The notes: generated by a model not told the origin, from the sequence alone. Counted from the stretch's first letter, positions 16,697 to 26,031 are shown. The stretch: DNA of 64,000 nucleotides from Pseudomonas sp. GM18 (GCF_000282195.1 NZ_AKJT01000069.1:1-64000), one strand, 5' to 3'. Translations and numbers: made by a program.

Positions 16697-18226
16697 ATGA
16701 CTACCACGCCTAAACCTTTGGTCCTGATTATTCTCGACGGCTTCGGTCACAGTGAGAGCCCTGAATCCAACGCCATCTATGCGGCGAAGAAGCCCGTACT
16801 GGACCGTCTGTGGGCCACCGTGCCGAACGGCCTGATCTCGGGCAGCGGCATGGACGTCGGCTTGCCGGACGGCCAGATGGGCAACTCTGAAGTTGGCCAC
16901 ATGAACCTCGGCGCTGGCCGGGTGGTGTATCAGGACTTCACGCGCGTGACCAAAGCGATCCGTGACGGCGAGTTCTTCGAGAACCCGACCATCTGCGCCG
17001 CGGTGGATAAAGCCGTTGCTGCCGGCAAGGCCGTGCACTTCATGGGTCTGCTGTCCGACGGCGGCGTTCACAGCCACCAGGACCACCTGATCGCCATGGC
17101 TGAACTGGCCTTCAAGCGCGGCGCCGAAAAAATCTACCTGCACGCCTTCCTCGACGGCCGCGACACGCCGCCGAAAAGCGCCCAGTCGTCGATCGAGTTG
17201 CTGGACGCGACCTTCCAGGCCCTCGGCAAAGGCCGGATCGCCAGCATTATTGGCCGTTACTACGCCATGGACCGCGACAACCGTTGGGATCGCGTGTCCC
17301 AGGCCTACAACCTGATTGTCGATGGCGCCAGCGAATTCAACGCCGCCACCGCCCAGGAAGGCCTGCAAGCCGCGTACGAGCGTGGCGAGAGCGACGAATT
17401 CGTCAAAGCCACCAGCATCGGTGAGCCCGTCAAGGTCGAAGACGGCGACGCCGTGGTCTTCATGAACTTCCGCGCCGACCGTGCCCGCGAACTGACCCGC
17501 GTATTCGTCGAAGACGATTTCAAGGAATTCGAACGCGCTCGTAAGCCTGCGCTTGCCGGTTTCGTCATGCTGACCCAATACGCCGCCAGCATCCCCGCGC
17601 CATCAGCCTTCGCCGCGGGCAGCCTGGAAAACGTGCTGGGCGACTATCTGGCGAAAAACGGCAAGACGCAGCTGCGCATCGCCGAAACCGAGAAATATGC
17701 CCACGTGACCTTCTTCTTCTCCGGCGGTCGCGAAGAACCGTTCCCGGGCGAAGAACGCATCCTGATCCCGTCGCCGAAAGTCGCCACCTATGACTTGCAG
17801 CCCGAGATGAGTGCCCCGGAAGTCACCGACCGCATCGTCGATGCCATTGAAAACCAGCGCTACGACGTGATCGTGGTCAACTACGCCAACGGCGACATGG
17901 TCGGCCACAGCGGTGTGTTCGAGGCGGCTGTCAAAGCGGTCGAGTGCCTGGACCTGTGCGTGGGCCGCATCGTCGATGCGCTGGAAAAAGTCGGCGGCGA
18001 AGCCCTGATTACCGCCGACCACGGCAACGTCGAGCAAATGTCCGACGCCTCCACCGGCCAGGCCCACACTGCCCACACCACCGAGCCGGTGCCGTTCATC
18101 TATGTCGGCAAGCGTGACTTGAAGGTTCGCGAAGGCGGCGTTCTGGCCGACGTGGCACCGACCATGCTGAAGTTGCTGGGGCTTGAGAAGCCTGTGGAAA
18201 TGACCGGGACTTCGATTCTGGTGTAA
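16697..18226 (+). CDS. gpmI: Phosphoglycerate mutase, cofactor-independent
   Basis: This 509-residue Mn-dependent enzyme interconverts 3- and 2-phosphoglycerate in glycolysis and gluconeogenesis. The metal-binding Asp14 is in ILDGFGHSE and the phospho-serine Ser64 in MGNSEVGHMNLGAGR. The second metal-site set includes NYANGDMVGHSG and TADHGNVEQM. A GTG three codons upstream is in frame, but the ATG at 16697 matches the usual MTTTPKPLVLIILDG start. The length is normal for bacterial GpmI. Confidence 0.97.
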   Translation: MTTTPKPLVLIILDGFGHSESPESNAIYAAKKPVLDRLWATVPNGLISGSGMDVGLPDGQMGNSEVGHMNLGAGRVVYQDFTRVTKAIRDGEFFENPTICAAVDKAVAAGKAVHFMGLLSDGGVHSHQDHLIAMAELAFKRGAEKIYLHAFLDGRDTPPKSAQSSIELLDATFQALGKGRIASIIGRYYAMDRDNRWDRVSQAYNLIVDGASEFNAATAQEGLQAAYERGESDEFVKATSIGEPVKVEDGDAVVFMNFRADRARELTRVFVEDDFKEFERARKPALAGFVMLTQYAASIPAPSAFAAGSLENVLGDYLAKNGKTQLRIAETEKYAHVTFFFSGGREEPFPGEERILIPSPKVATYDLQPEMSAPEVTDRIVDAIENQRYDVIVVNYANGDMVGHSGVFEAAVKAVECLDLCVGRIVDALEKVGGEALITADHGNVEQMSDASTGQAHTAHTTEPVPFIYVGKRDLKVREGGVLADVAPTMLKLLGLEKPVEMTGTSILV

Positions 18227-18237
18227 TCCGCCTCTTC

Positions 18238-18299
18238 AAACACCGCCAAACCCTGTGGGAGTGGGCTTGCTCGCTCCCACATTGGTTTGCGGTGTTTTT
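18238..18299. terminator. REP-containing terminator after gpmI
   Basis: AACACCGC...GGTTTGCGGTGTTTTT forms an outer stem that encloses a REP palindrome (TGTGGGAG/GCTCCCACA around TGGGCTTGCTC). The T run follows immediately. Confidence 0.75.
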
Positions 18300-18394
18300 C
18301 CGTCCAGTTATCACACAGCCCTAATTGGGCATTTTTTTTGCTGCGCTTGGCGGGCATACTAGGCTCGTCCCTTTCCCTGGTGTCGCCCGCCTCT

Positions 18395-19687
18395 ATGCTT
18401 CGCGTCCTGATAGCCCTCGCTCTGACATGCCTGCTCCAACCGGCCTTTGCCGACGAGCGCACGCAAACCCAACAACAGTTGGACGCCACGCGTCAGGACA
18501 TTGCCGAACTGAAAAAGCTGCTGGGCAAGCTGCAGGAAGAAAAGTCCGGGGTGCAGAAAGACCTCAAAGGCACCGAAACCGAGATGGGCAAGCTCGAGAA
18601 GCAGGTCGAGGCGCTGCAAAAAGAGCTGAAGAAAAGCGAATCCGAGCTGCAGCGACTCGATGCCGAGAAAAAAAAACTCCAGAGCGCGCGCGTTGATCAG
18701 CAACGACTGATCGCCATCCAGGCCCGCGCGGCCTATCAGAATGGCCGCCAGGAGTACCTGAAACTGCTGCTCAACCAGCAGAATCCGGAAAAATTCGCCC
18801 GCACCCTCACCTATTACGACTACCTGAGCCAGGCCCGTCTGGAGCAGTTGAAGAACTTCAACGAAACCCTGCGCCAATTGGCCAATGTCGAAAAAGACAT
18901 CTCCATGCAGCAAGCGCAATTGCTGGTGCAGAAAAGCAGCCTCGACAGCCAGCGCGACGAACTCGACAAGGTCCGCAAAGAGCGCCAGCAAGTCCTGGCC
19001 AAGCTCAACGACGACGTGAAGGCTCGAGACCAGAAACTGGCCGCCCGCGAGCAGGATCAGGCAGACCTGTCTAAAGTCCTTAAAACCATTGAAGAAACCT
19101 TGGCCCGTCAGGCCCGAGAGGCAGAAGAAGCGCGACAAAAAGCGCTGATCGCCCAGCAGGAAGCCGAAAAAAAGCGGTTACGTGAGGCTCAGGCTGCAGC
19201 AGACGCCACCGATGCCCCACGCAAACCTGTTAAATCGACACCCGGCGCCCTGGTTTCAAGTTCGGGCGAGACCTTTGGCGGCCCCTTTGCTTCCACCCGC
19301 GGCAAACTTCCATGGCCGGTTGATGGTCGACTGCTGGCGCGCTTCGGTGAAACCCGTGGCGACGATGCCCGAACCAAGTGGGACGGCGTGATGATCAGCG
19401 CCTCCGCCGGCAGCCAGGTGCATGCCGTTCACGGCGGCCGCGTGGTATTTGCTGACTGGCTGCGCGGCGCCGGGCTGCTGGTGATTCTCGACCACGGCAA
19501 CGGTTTTTTGAGTCTTTACGGTCACAACCAGACGCTGCTCAAGTCTGCGGGTGACGTGGTAAAAGCCGGTGAGTCCATCTCCACTGTCGGTAACAGTGGC
19601 GGGCAGGACACACCAGCACTGTATTTCGCTATTCGTCAGCAGGGTCACCCGAGTGATCCAGCGCAATGGTGCCGTGCGCAAGGATAA
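18395..19687 (+). CDS. envC: Murein hydrolase activator EnvC
   Basis: This 430-residue periplasmic protein activates N-acetylmuramoyl-L-alanine amidases at the division septum. It has a signal peptide (MLRVLIALALTCLLQPAFA), a long coiled coil (about residues 22-270, rich in Glu, Lys and Gln), and a C-terminal LytM/M23 domain. The M23 zinc ligands are absent: the GxHxGxD position reads KWDGVMIS and the HxH position reads LYFAIR. This is the degenerate form expected of an activator. The ATG at 18395 begins the signal peptide. ctpA follows after 31 bases. Confidence 0.9.
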   Translation: MLRVLIALALTCLLQPAFADERTQTQQQLDATRQDIAELKKLLGKLQEEKSGVQKDLKGTETEMGKLEKQVEALQKELKKSESELQRLDAEKKKLQSARVDQQRLIAIQARAAYQNGRQEYLKLLLNQQNPEKFARTLTYYDYLSQARLEQLKNFNETLRQLANVEKDISMQQAQLLVQKSSLDSQRDELDKVRKERQQVLAKLNDDVKARDQKLAAREQDQADLSKVLKTIEETLARQAREAEEARQKALIAQQEAEKKRLREAQAAADATDAPRKPVKSTPGALVSSSGETFGGPFASTRGKLPWPVDGRLLARFGETRGDDARTKWDGVMISASAGSQVHAVHGGRVVFADWLRGAGLLVILDHGNGFLSLYGHNQTLLKSAGDVVKAGESISTVGNSGGQDTPALYFAIRQQGHPSDPAQWCRAQG

Positions 19688-19718
19688 GCACGCCATCTAC
19701 TTCAGGAGTTCGTTCGAC

Positions 19719-21038
19719 ATGCTGCATTTGTCCCGCCTTACCTCGCTGGCCCTGACGATCGCCCTGGTGATCGGCGCGCCTCTGGCGTTTGCCGCTCAAC
19801 CGGCCCCGGCGGTCGCGCCTGCCGGCACTGCTGCGACCACCAAGGCGCCATTGCCGCTGGACGAGTTGCGCACCTTTGCCGAAGTCATGGACCGGATCAA
19901 GGCAGCCTATGTAGAACCGGTAGATGACAAGACCCTGCTGGAAAACGCCATCAAAGGCATGCTCAGCAACCTCGACCCGCACTCCGCCTACCTGGGCCCG
20001 GAAGACTTCGCTGAGTTGCAGGAAAGCACCAGCGGCGAATTCGGCGGCCTGGGCATCGAAGTCGGCGCGGAAGACGGTTTCATCAAAGTGGTTTCGCCCA
20101 TCGATGACACCCCGGCTTCCAAGGCCGGCATTCAGGCCGGCGACTTCATCGTCAAGATCAACGGCCAGCCGACTCGCGGCCAGAGCATGACCGAAGCCGT
20201 GGACAAGATGCGCGGCAAGATCGGCCAGAAGATCACCCTGACCCTGGTGCGCGACGGCGGCGCGCCATTCGATGTGACCCTGGTCCGCGCCATCATTCAA
20301 GTGAAGAGCGTGAAGAGCCAGTTGCTGGAGTCTGGCTACGGCTACATCCGCATCACCCAGTTCCAGGTCAAGACCGGCGAAGAGGTTTCCAAGGCCCTGG
20401 CCAAGCTGCGCAAGGACAACGGCAAGAAGCTCAGCGGCATCGTCCTCGACCTGCGTAACAACCCGGGCGGCGTGCTGCAATCGGCGGTGGAAGTGGTCGA
20501 CCACTTCATCACCAAGGGCCTGATCGTCTACACCAAGGGCCGCATCGCCAACTCCGAACTGCGCTTCTCCGCCACCGGCAAGGACGAAAGCGAAGCCGTG
20601 CCAATGGTCGTGCTGATCAACGGCGGCAGCGCCTCAGCCTCGGAAATTGTTGCCGGCGCCCTGCAGGATCAGAAACGCGCGGTGGTCATGGGCACCACCA
20701 GTTTCGGCAAAGGTTCGGTCCAGACCGTGTTGCCGCTGAACAACGACCGCGCACTGAAAATCACCACGGCGCTGTACTACACGCCGAACGGCCGCTCGAT
20801 CCAGGCTCAGGGCATCGTCCCGGACATCGAAGTGCGCAAGGCCAAGATCACCAACGAGCAGGACGGCGAGTACTTCAAGGAAGCCGATCTGCAAGGTCAC
20901 TTGGGCAATGGCAACGGCGGCGCCGACAAACCAAGCGGTTCGGGCGGCAAAGCCAAGGCCATGCCGCAGGATGACGATTACCAGTTGGCCCAGGCCCTGA
21001 GCCTGCTCAAAGGGCTGAGCATCACCCGCGGCCACTGA
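19719..21038 (+). CDS. ctpA: Carboxyl-terminal processing protease, S41 family
   Basis: This 439-residue periplasmic serine protease has a signal peptide (MLHLSRLTSLALTIALVIGA...AFA). An S41 N-terminal region (FAEVMDRIKAAYVEP) and a PDZ domain (GGLGIEVGAEDGFIKVVSPI...GIQAGDFIVKING) follow. The catalytic Ser/Lys dyad lies in GGSASASEIVAGAL and TTSFGKGSVQT. CtpA proteases trim periplasmic substrates, including cell-wall hydrolases. A CAGGAG site precedes the ATG. The downstream deacetylase-like gene starts one base after the stop. Confidence 0.93.
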   Translation: MLHLSRLTSLALTIALVIGAPLAFAAQPAPAVAPAGTAATTKAPLPLDELRTFAEVMDRIKAAYVEPVDDKTLLENAIKGMLSNLDPHSAYLGPEDFAELQESTSGEFGGLGIEVGAEDGFIKVVSPIDDTPASKAGIQAGDFIVKINGQPTRGQSMTEAVDKMRGKIGQKITLTLVRDGGAPFDVTLVRAIIQVKSVKSQLLESGYGYIRITQFQVKTGEEVSKALAKLRKDNGKKLSGIVLDLRNNPGGVLQSAVEVVDHFITKGLIVYTKGRIANSELRFSATGKDESEAVPMVVLINGGSASASEIVAGALQDQKRAVVMGTTSFGKGSVQTVLPLNNDRALKITTALYYTPNGRSIQAQGIVPDIEVRKAKITNEQDGEYFKEADLQGHLGNGNGGADKPSGSGGKAKAMPQDDDYQLAQALSLLKGLSITRGH

Positions 21039-21039
21039 G

Positions 21040-21822
21040 ATGCGCTTGCGGTTGCTACTCGGTCTGCTGTGCAGTCTGGCGGGTGTTGCTCACGCGGCGC
21101 CCGCCACCACAGCGACCACACCTCACAAGGCTTATCTGAGCCTGATCATTGATGACCTGGGGCAGAACCTGCCCCGGGATCGTCGCGTGCTGGCCCTGCC
21201 CGGTCCGGTCACCACGGCGATCATGCCCGATACACCCCACGCCACCGAATTCGCCCGCGAAGCCCATCGCGCCGGCAAGACCGTCATCCTGCACATGCCC
21301 ATGGACCCGGCCACCGGGCCGTTCGCCTGGCATCCCGAGTTGCCCATCGAAGAACTCGAGAAGCGCCTGAATGCGGCGTTCAACGCAGTGCCATACGCTG
21401 CCGGCATCAATAACCACATGGGCAGCCGCATGACCGCTCAGCAACCGGCCATGGCCTGGTTGATGGCGGACTTGCAGCGTCGGCACAAGTTCTTCGTCGA
21501 CAGCCGCACCAGTGCACAAACCGTGGCCGCCGCCGAGGCGCAGAAGATTGGCTTGGCAAGTGTTTCGCGGGATGTGTTTCTGGATGACGAGCCCACCGAA
21601 GCGGCGATCTTCACGCAGCTACAGGCGGCGATCAGCCTGGCGCGCAAGCAGGGCTCGGCGGTGATGATCGGGCATCCGTATCCGCAAACGCTGGCGGTGC
21701 TGGAGCGTGAGTTGCCCAAGCTCAAGGCGCAGGGGATTGACTGGATCGACATCAAATTGATGATCAGCGTGCGTGGCAATCGCGCGACAGCTGCGCATGG
21801 CAAGGATGGCGTCTACCGCTAA
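21040..21822 (+). CDS. Divergent polysaccharide deacetylase (YibQ type)
   Basis: This 260-residue exported protein (signal MRLRLLLGLLCSLAGVAHAAP) has the divergent polysaccharide deacetylase fold. Landmarks are LIIDDLGQNLPRDRRVLALPGPVTTAIMPDTPHA, VILHMPMDP, and NNHMGSRMTA with the His and metal-site residues. The substrate is unknown. The position directly behind envC and ctpA, with almost no gap, fits a role in cell-envelope maintenance. Confidence 0.85.
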   Translation: MRLRLLLGLLCSLAGVAHAAPATTATTPHKAYLSLIIDDLGQNLPRDRRVLALPGPVTTAIMPDTPHATEFAREAHRAGKTVILHMPMDPATGPFAWHPELPIEELEKRLNAAFNAVPYAAGINNHMGSRMTAQQPAMAWLMADLQRRHKFFVDSRTSAQTVAAAEAQKIGLASVSRDVFLDDEPTEAAIFTQLQAAISLARKQGSAVMIGHPYPQTLAVLERELPKLKAQGIDWIDIKLMISVRGNRATAAHGKDGVYR

Positions 21823-21867
21823 CTTCCCACAGTGGTATATGCATGACAGAAGGTTGGACGTTGAGCG

Positions 21868-22623
21868 CTACAAATACCGCGCCATGATGTCGTCCACCAC
21901 GCCTTCCTTGCGCAACTGATCCAGCGCGGCCTGCAGCTTGACCACGGTCTCATCCGGCACGCCCTTGTTCAGCGCCAGGTACAACTCGGCGCTATTGAAG
22001 CGCAGCACGGTCTTGAGCCCGGTCACCCCGTCCTGCCGCGCCAGGTAACGCCCGGCCGGATCGCCGGTGGCCCACAGGTCAATCTGACCGTTAACCAGCT
22101 TCTTCGCGTTGTCCTGATCGCGCAGCACCACAATCGGCTTCAGCCCTTGCTTGGCCAGTGTCTCGGCAATCGCATCGCCCTTGTAGGCGCCGATTTTGTA
22201 TTTGCGCGCCTGCTCCAGCGACTCGAGGGTGATCTTGCTATCGGCCTTGGCCAGCATGATCCAGTCGTCCGGACCGATCGGGCCGACCCACTTGAAGAGT
22301 TTCTCGCGGTCCGGCAACCGCGCCATCACAAACACGCCATAACCGGGCTTTTCCAGGGCGAGTTTGTAGATTCGCTCCCAAGGGAAACGCAGCGTCAGGC
22401 TGTAGGGGATGTCGGCGCGCTTGAACATCTCGCGGACGATGTCCACGGCGATGCCGTTGATATTCTCGTCCTGGGCGAAGTTCTTGCCGTTCTTCGCCAT
22501 GTTGTACGGCGGGAAGTTTTCCGTCAGCAACACCAGGCCGGTGTCGGGACTTTCTTCGGCATGAACTCCGTTGATGAACAACAGAGAAACGCTGGCGAGG
22601 GCAAGAAGAAGTCGTTTAAGCAT
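21868..22623 (-). CDS. Periplasmic solute-binding protein, family 3
   Basis: This 251-residue exported protein (signal MLKRLLLALASVSLLFINGVHAE) has a family-3 amino acid-binding fold: LVLLTENFPPYNMAKNG, INGIAVDIVREMFKRADIPYSL and FNSAELYLALNKGVPDETV. No transporter permease or ATPase lies nearby, so it may work with another system or serve as a sensor-type binding protein. The ligand cannot be read from the sequence. It converges with the YibQ-type gene. Confidence 0.8.
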   Translation of the reverse strand: MLKRLLLALASVSLLFINGVHAEESPDTGLVLLTENFPPYNMAKNGKNFAQDENINGIAVDIVREMFKRADIPYSLTLRFPWERIYKLALEKPGYGVFVMARLPDREKLFKWVGPIGPDDWIMLAKADSKITLESLEQARKYKIGAYKGDAIAETLAKQGLKPIVVLRDQDNAKKLVNGQIDLWATGDPAGRYLARQDGVTGLKTVLRFNSAELYLALNKGVPDETVVKLQAALDQLRKEGVVDDIMARYL

Positions 22624-22695
22624 GTCGGGCTACCGGAATCCATGGCGTGCCCAAGAGTGCCTTGAGCCCGCCATACTGTCCACTGGCCTGTATGT

Positions 22696-23466
22696 TTAAC
22701 GCATCACGATTCCGCGATGAGCCATGTAGGCCTTGGCTTCCTGAACGGTGTATTCGCCGAAGTGGAAAATACTCGCCGCCAATACCGCGCTGGCGTGGCC
22801 TTCGAGAATGCCATCAGCCAGGTGCTGCAAGTTGCCGACACCACCGGAGGCGATCACCGGAATCCCCAGCGCATCGCTGATGGCGCGGGTGACGCCCAGG
22901 TCGAAGCCGTTTTTCATGCCGTCCTGATCCATGCTGGTCAGCAGGATTTCACCGGCACCGAGGCCTTCCATCTTCTTCGCCCACTCAACGGCGTCAAGGC
23001 CGGTTGGCTTGCGACCACCATGAGTAAAGATTTCCCAGCGCGGGGTTTCGCCCGGGCCGGAAACTTTCTTGGCGTCGATGGCGACGACGATGCACTGCGA
23101 GCCGAAATGCTGCGCCGCTTCGCCGACGAATTCCGGGTTGAACACTGCAGCGGTGTTGATCGAGACCTTGTCCGCGCCGGCATTGAGCAGGTTGCGAATG
23201 TCCTGCACGGTGCGCACGCCGCCGCCCACGGTCAGCGGGATGAACACCTGGCTGGCCATGCGCTCGACGGTGTGCAGCGTGGTGTCGCGACCGTCGACGC
23301 TGGCGGTGATGTCGAGGAAGGTAATCTCGTCGGCACCCTGCTCGTCGTAGCGACGGGCGATTTCCACCGGGTCGCCGGCGTCGCGAATGTTCTCGAACTT
23401 GACGCCCTTGACCACCCGGCCGTTATCCACGTCCAGGCAAGGGATGATGCGTTTGGCCAGCGCCAT
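22696..23466 (-). CDS. hisF: Imidazole glycerol phosphate synthase, cyclase subunit
   Basis: This 256-residue (beta/alpha)8 barrel uses ammonia from HisH to convert PRFAR into imidazole glycerol phosphate and AICAR. Motifs include MALAKRIIPCLDVDNGRVVKG, with catalytic Asp11 in LDVD, VGGGVRTVQDIRNLLNAGADKVS, and the second Asp in LTSMDQDGMKNG. It is the last gene of the his operon, nine bases after hisA. Confidence 0.97.
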   Translation of the reverse strand: MALAKRIIPCLDVDNGRVVKGVKFENIRDAGDPVEIARRYDEQGADEITFLDITASVDGRDTTLHTVERMASQVFIPLTVGGGVRTVQDIRNLLNAGADKVSINTAAVFNPEFVGEAAQHFGSQCIVVAIDAKKVSGPGETPRWEIFTHGGRKPTGLDAVEWAKKMEGLGAGEILLTSMDQDGMKNGFDLGVTRAISDALGIPVIASGGVGNLQHLADGILEGHASAVLAASIFHFGEYTVQEAKAYMAHRGIVMR

Positions 23467-23475
23467 GGTGAGTCC

Positions 23476-24213
23476 TCAGCCTTTGTACGAATCGCAGAAA
23501 GCTTGCGCTTCAGCGACATCGAGGGTGCCTTCGTAAATCGCCCGGCCGGTGATGGCGCCGATGATGCCCGGCGCCTTGGCGTCGAGCAGCGACTTGATGT
23601 CACCCAGATTGTGGATACCGCCGGATGCAATGACCGGGATCTTCGTCGCAGCAGCCAAAGCAGCGGTGTAAGAGACGTTGCAGCCCTGCATCATGCCGTC
23701 TTTGGCGATGTCGGTATAAACGATCGCGGACACACCGTCGGCTTCGAATTGCCTGGCCAGGTCGATGACCTGCACGGTGCTGATTTCAGCCCAGCCATCG
23801 GTGGCGACGAAACCGTCTTTGGCATCGAGGCCGACAATCACCTTGCCTGGGAACGCGCGGCAGGCTTCGGCGACGAAGGCCGGATCTTTCACGGCCTTGG
23901 TGCCGATGATCACGTAGCTCACACCCGCTTTCACGTAGTGTTCGATGGTTTCCAGGGAACGAATACCGCCGCCGATCTGAATCGGCAGGTTCGGGTAGCG
24001 CTTGGCGATGGCGGTGACCACTTCGCCGTTGACCGGCTGGCCTTCGAACGCACCGTTCAGGTCGACCAGATGCAGACGACGGCAACCGCCCTCCACCCAC
24101 TTGGCAGCCATGCTCACCGGGTCATCGGAGAACACCGTGGAATCTTCCATGCGGCCCTGGCGCAGACGAACACAGGCACCGTCTTTGAGATCGATAGCGG
24201 GAATAATCAGCAT
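23476..24213 (-). CDS. hisA: ProFAR isomerase HisA
   Basis: This 245-residue barrel enzyme catalyses the Amadori rearrangement of ProFAR to PRFAR in histidine synthesis. It starts MLIIPAIDLKDGACVRLRQG, with the catalytic Asp8 in AIDLKDG. It has IQIGGGIRSLETIEHYVKAG and the second Asp in VYTDIAKDGMMQG. The upstream in-frame ATG at 24228 is rejected because MLIIPAID is the family start. Confidence 0.97.
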   Translation of the reverse strand: MLIIPAIDLKDGACVRLRQGRMEDSTVFSDDPVSMAAKWVEGGCRRLHLVDLNGAFEGQPVNGEVVTAIAKRYPNLPIQIGGGIRSLETIEHYVKAGVSYVIIGTKAVKDPAFVAEACRAFPGKVIVGLDAKDGFVATDGWAEISTVQVIDLARQFEADGVSAIVYTDIAKDGMMQGCNVSYTAALAAATKIPVIASGGIHNLGDIKSLLDAKAPGIIGAITGRAIYEGTLDVAEAQAFCDSYKG

Positions 24214-24255
24214 CTGGCAAACCTTCAAATTCGAGTGTTCAGCTTCGCTCGGAAA

Positions 24256-24516
24256 TCAGTTTTTCTCGAGCGCCCACAGGTCGCTTTCGATGCTTTCGAA
24301 CCTCTCTTTGAGGTGCGTCTGCACATCGAAAATCGCCCTGTTGTAATAGTGCGGAGCAATTTCGCGGGTAAACAGCTCAAGGATTTCAGCCGCTTCGAAT
24401 GAACCCAGGTCCAGTTCGAAGCGGTCCTCCATGAAGCGTTTGATCTTGTGATTGGCCTCGCTCTCCTGCTCGGGAGTGAGGGTCAGGATCGGCGGCTTGC
24501 TCTTCTTGACAGCCAT
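24256..24516 (-). CDS. DUF2164 protein inside the his operon
   Basis: This 86-residue protein matches the DUF2164 pattern: LTPEQESEANHKIKRFMEDRFELDLGSFEAAEILELF and IAPHYYNRAIFDVQTHL. Function is unknown. It starts immediately after the hisH stop and lies between hisH and hisA, so it is cotranscribed with histidine genes. That arrangement is, as I recall, common in Pseudomonas. Confidence 0.85.
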   Translation of the reverse strand: MAVKKSKPPILTLTPEQESEANHKIKRFMEDRFELDLGSFEAAEILELFTREIAPHYYNRAIFDVQTHLKERFESIESDLWALEKN

Positions 24517-25155
24517 TTACCAGCGACCGTCCCACGCAGCGAAGTTCTGCAGCAATTGCAAGCCATGGGTATGGCTCTTCTCCGGGTGGAACTGCACGGC
24601 GAAACGCGAGCCATCGGCCAGCGCGGCGGCGAAATCGACCCCGTAATGACCGCTACCGACCACCTGCCGTGCATTGTCGGCAGCGATGTAGTAGCTGTGC
24701 ACGAAGTAGAAGCGCGCCAGGTCCGGAACGTTGTGCCACAGCGGGTGACTCACCGTCTGCTTCACTTCGTTCCAGCCCATGTGCGGCACTTTCAGGTGCT
24801 CGCCATCTTCGTGCAAATCTTTGCCGAAGAACTTCACCTGGCCCGGGAACATACCGATGCAGTCGACGCCGTCGTTCTCTTCGCTACTGTCGAGCAAGGC
24901 TTGCATGCCCACGCAAATGCCAAGGAACGGACGGTCCTGGCTGACTTCACGCACCAGCGAATCGAAGCCCAAGCGACGAATCTCCGCCATGCAATCGCGA
25001 ATCGCGCCAACGCCGGGGAATACCACCCGGTCGGCTTCGCGAATCACGTCGGCATCGCTGGTGATCAAGACCTTGCCGGCACCAACGTGCTCGAGGGCCT
25101 TGGCCACCGAGTGCAGGTTGCCCATGCCGTAATCGATAACCGCGACCGTCTGCAT
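24517..25155 (-). CDS. hisH: Imidazole glycerol phosphate synthase, glutaminase subunit
   Basis: This 212-residue class I glutamine amidotransferase supplies ammonia to HisF. It starts MQTVAVIDYGMGNLHSVAKAL. The nucleophile Cys is in PFLGICVGMQALLDSSEE, and the catalytic His-Glu pair is in AVQFHPEKSHTHG. Its start overlaps the hisB stop by one base (TAATG). Confidence 0.97.
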   Translation of the reverse strand: MQTVAVIDYGMGNLHSVAKALEHVGAGKVLITSDADVIREADRVVFPGVGAIRDCMAEIRRLGFDSLVREVSQDRPFLGICVGMQALLDSSEENDGVDCIGMFPGQVKFFGKDLHEDGEHLKVPHMGWNEVKQTVSHPLWHNVPDLARFYFVHSYYIAADNARQVVGSGHYGVDFAAALADGSRFAVQFHPEKSHTHGLQLLQNFAAWDGRW

Positions 25156-25748
25156 TACAGAACGCCTTTGGTCGAAGGCATTTGCCCGGCCATGCGGTCA
25201 TCCAGCTCCACGGCCATGCGCAGCGCGCGGCCGAAAGCCTTGAACACAGTCTCGATCTGGTGGTGGGTGTTGTGCCCACGCAGATTATCGATGTGCAGGG
25301 TGACGTTGGCGTGGTTGACGAAGCCCTGGAAAAATTCCTGGAACAGGTCAACGTCGAAGCCGCCGACGGTAGCGCGGGTATACGGAACATGCATCTGCAA
25401 GCCAGGACGGCCGGAGAAGTCGATCACCACACGCGACAGCGCTTCATCGAGCGGCACGTAGGCGTGGCCGTAGCGACGGATGCCTTTCTTGTCGCCGATG
25501 GCTTTGGTGAAGGCCTGACCCAGGGTGATACCGACGTCTTCCACCGTGTGGTGGTCGTCGATATGCAGGTCGCCCTTGCTGACAATATCCAGGTCGATCA
25601 GCCCGTGACGGGCGATCTGGTCCAGCATGTGCTCAAGAAAAGGCACACCGATATCAAATCGGGCCTTTCCGGTGCCATCCAGGTTGATCGAGGCTTTGAT
25701 CTGGGTTTCCAGAGTGTCGCGCTCGACAGACGCCATACGTTCGGCCAT
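25155..25748 (-). CDS. hisB: Imidazoleglycerol-phosphate dehydratase
   Basis: This 197-residue Mn-dependent enzyme dehydrates imidazole glycerol phosphate. It is the single-function HisB, without the phosphatase domain of enteric HisB. Metal-binding histidines are in the two repeats, DLHIDDHHTVEDVGITLGQA and LRGHNTHHQIETVFKAF. An in-frame GTG lies one codon upstream; the ATG is preferred. It is the first gene of the operon hisB-hisH-DUF2164-hisA-hisF. Confidence 0.96.
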   Translation of the reverse strand: MAERMASVERDTLETQIKASINLDGTGKARFDIGVPFLEHMLDQIARHGLIDLDIVSKGDLHIDDHHTVEDVGITLGQAFTKAIGDKKGIRRYGHAYVPLDEALSRVVIDFSGRPGLQMHVPYTRATVGGFDVDLFQEFFQGFVNHANVTLHIDNLRGHNTHHQIETVFKAFGRALRMAVELDDRMAGQMPSTKGVL

Positions 25749-25831
25749 CACCAGCTCCGCAAAAAATCATTGGGGCGAAAAAGGCAGCCATTATAGGGTC
25801 GCGGGCGCTAAACAGAAACACAGGAGGTGAT

Positions 25832-25900
25832 ATGACTGACGGAGTGAACCCCGTGCCGTCGGGGATAGACATGTCAGTACAAGCATCCCAGGACCACTGA
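25832..25900 (+). CDS. Possible 22-residue small protein
   Basis: AGGAGGTGAT, a full match to the 16S anti-Shine-Dalgarno tail, stands right before an ATG that opens 23 codons ending at 25900 (MTDGVNPVPSGIDMSVQASQ...). Spacing is rather short. No similarity is recognised, and the frame stops at the edge of a REP element. It could be a leader or chance. Confidence 0.25.
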   Translation: MTDGVNPVPSGIDMSVQASQDH

Positions 25901-26009
25901 TCGCTCCCACGCTCTGCGTGGGAGTGCAGCCCTGGACGCTCCGCGTCCGCTCTGAAGGTGACGCGGAGCGTCACGGGAGGCATTCCCACGCGGAGCGTGG
26001 GAACGATCA
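25899..26009. repeat. Dispersed intergenic palindromic repeat, copy 3
   Basis: GATCGCTCCCACGC opens and GCGTGGGAACGATC closes the element, with inner GACGCTCCGCGTC-type hairpins. It is the same family as at 13664 and 15115. Confidence 0.85.
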
Positions 26010-26031
26010 GTTACAGGGGTAATGCGTTTAC

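Noticed and set aside
22717..24402. 561-codon open frame on the plus strand
   Set aside because: It is antisense to hisF and hisA; long empty frames are common opposite high-GC genes.
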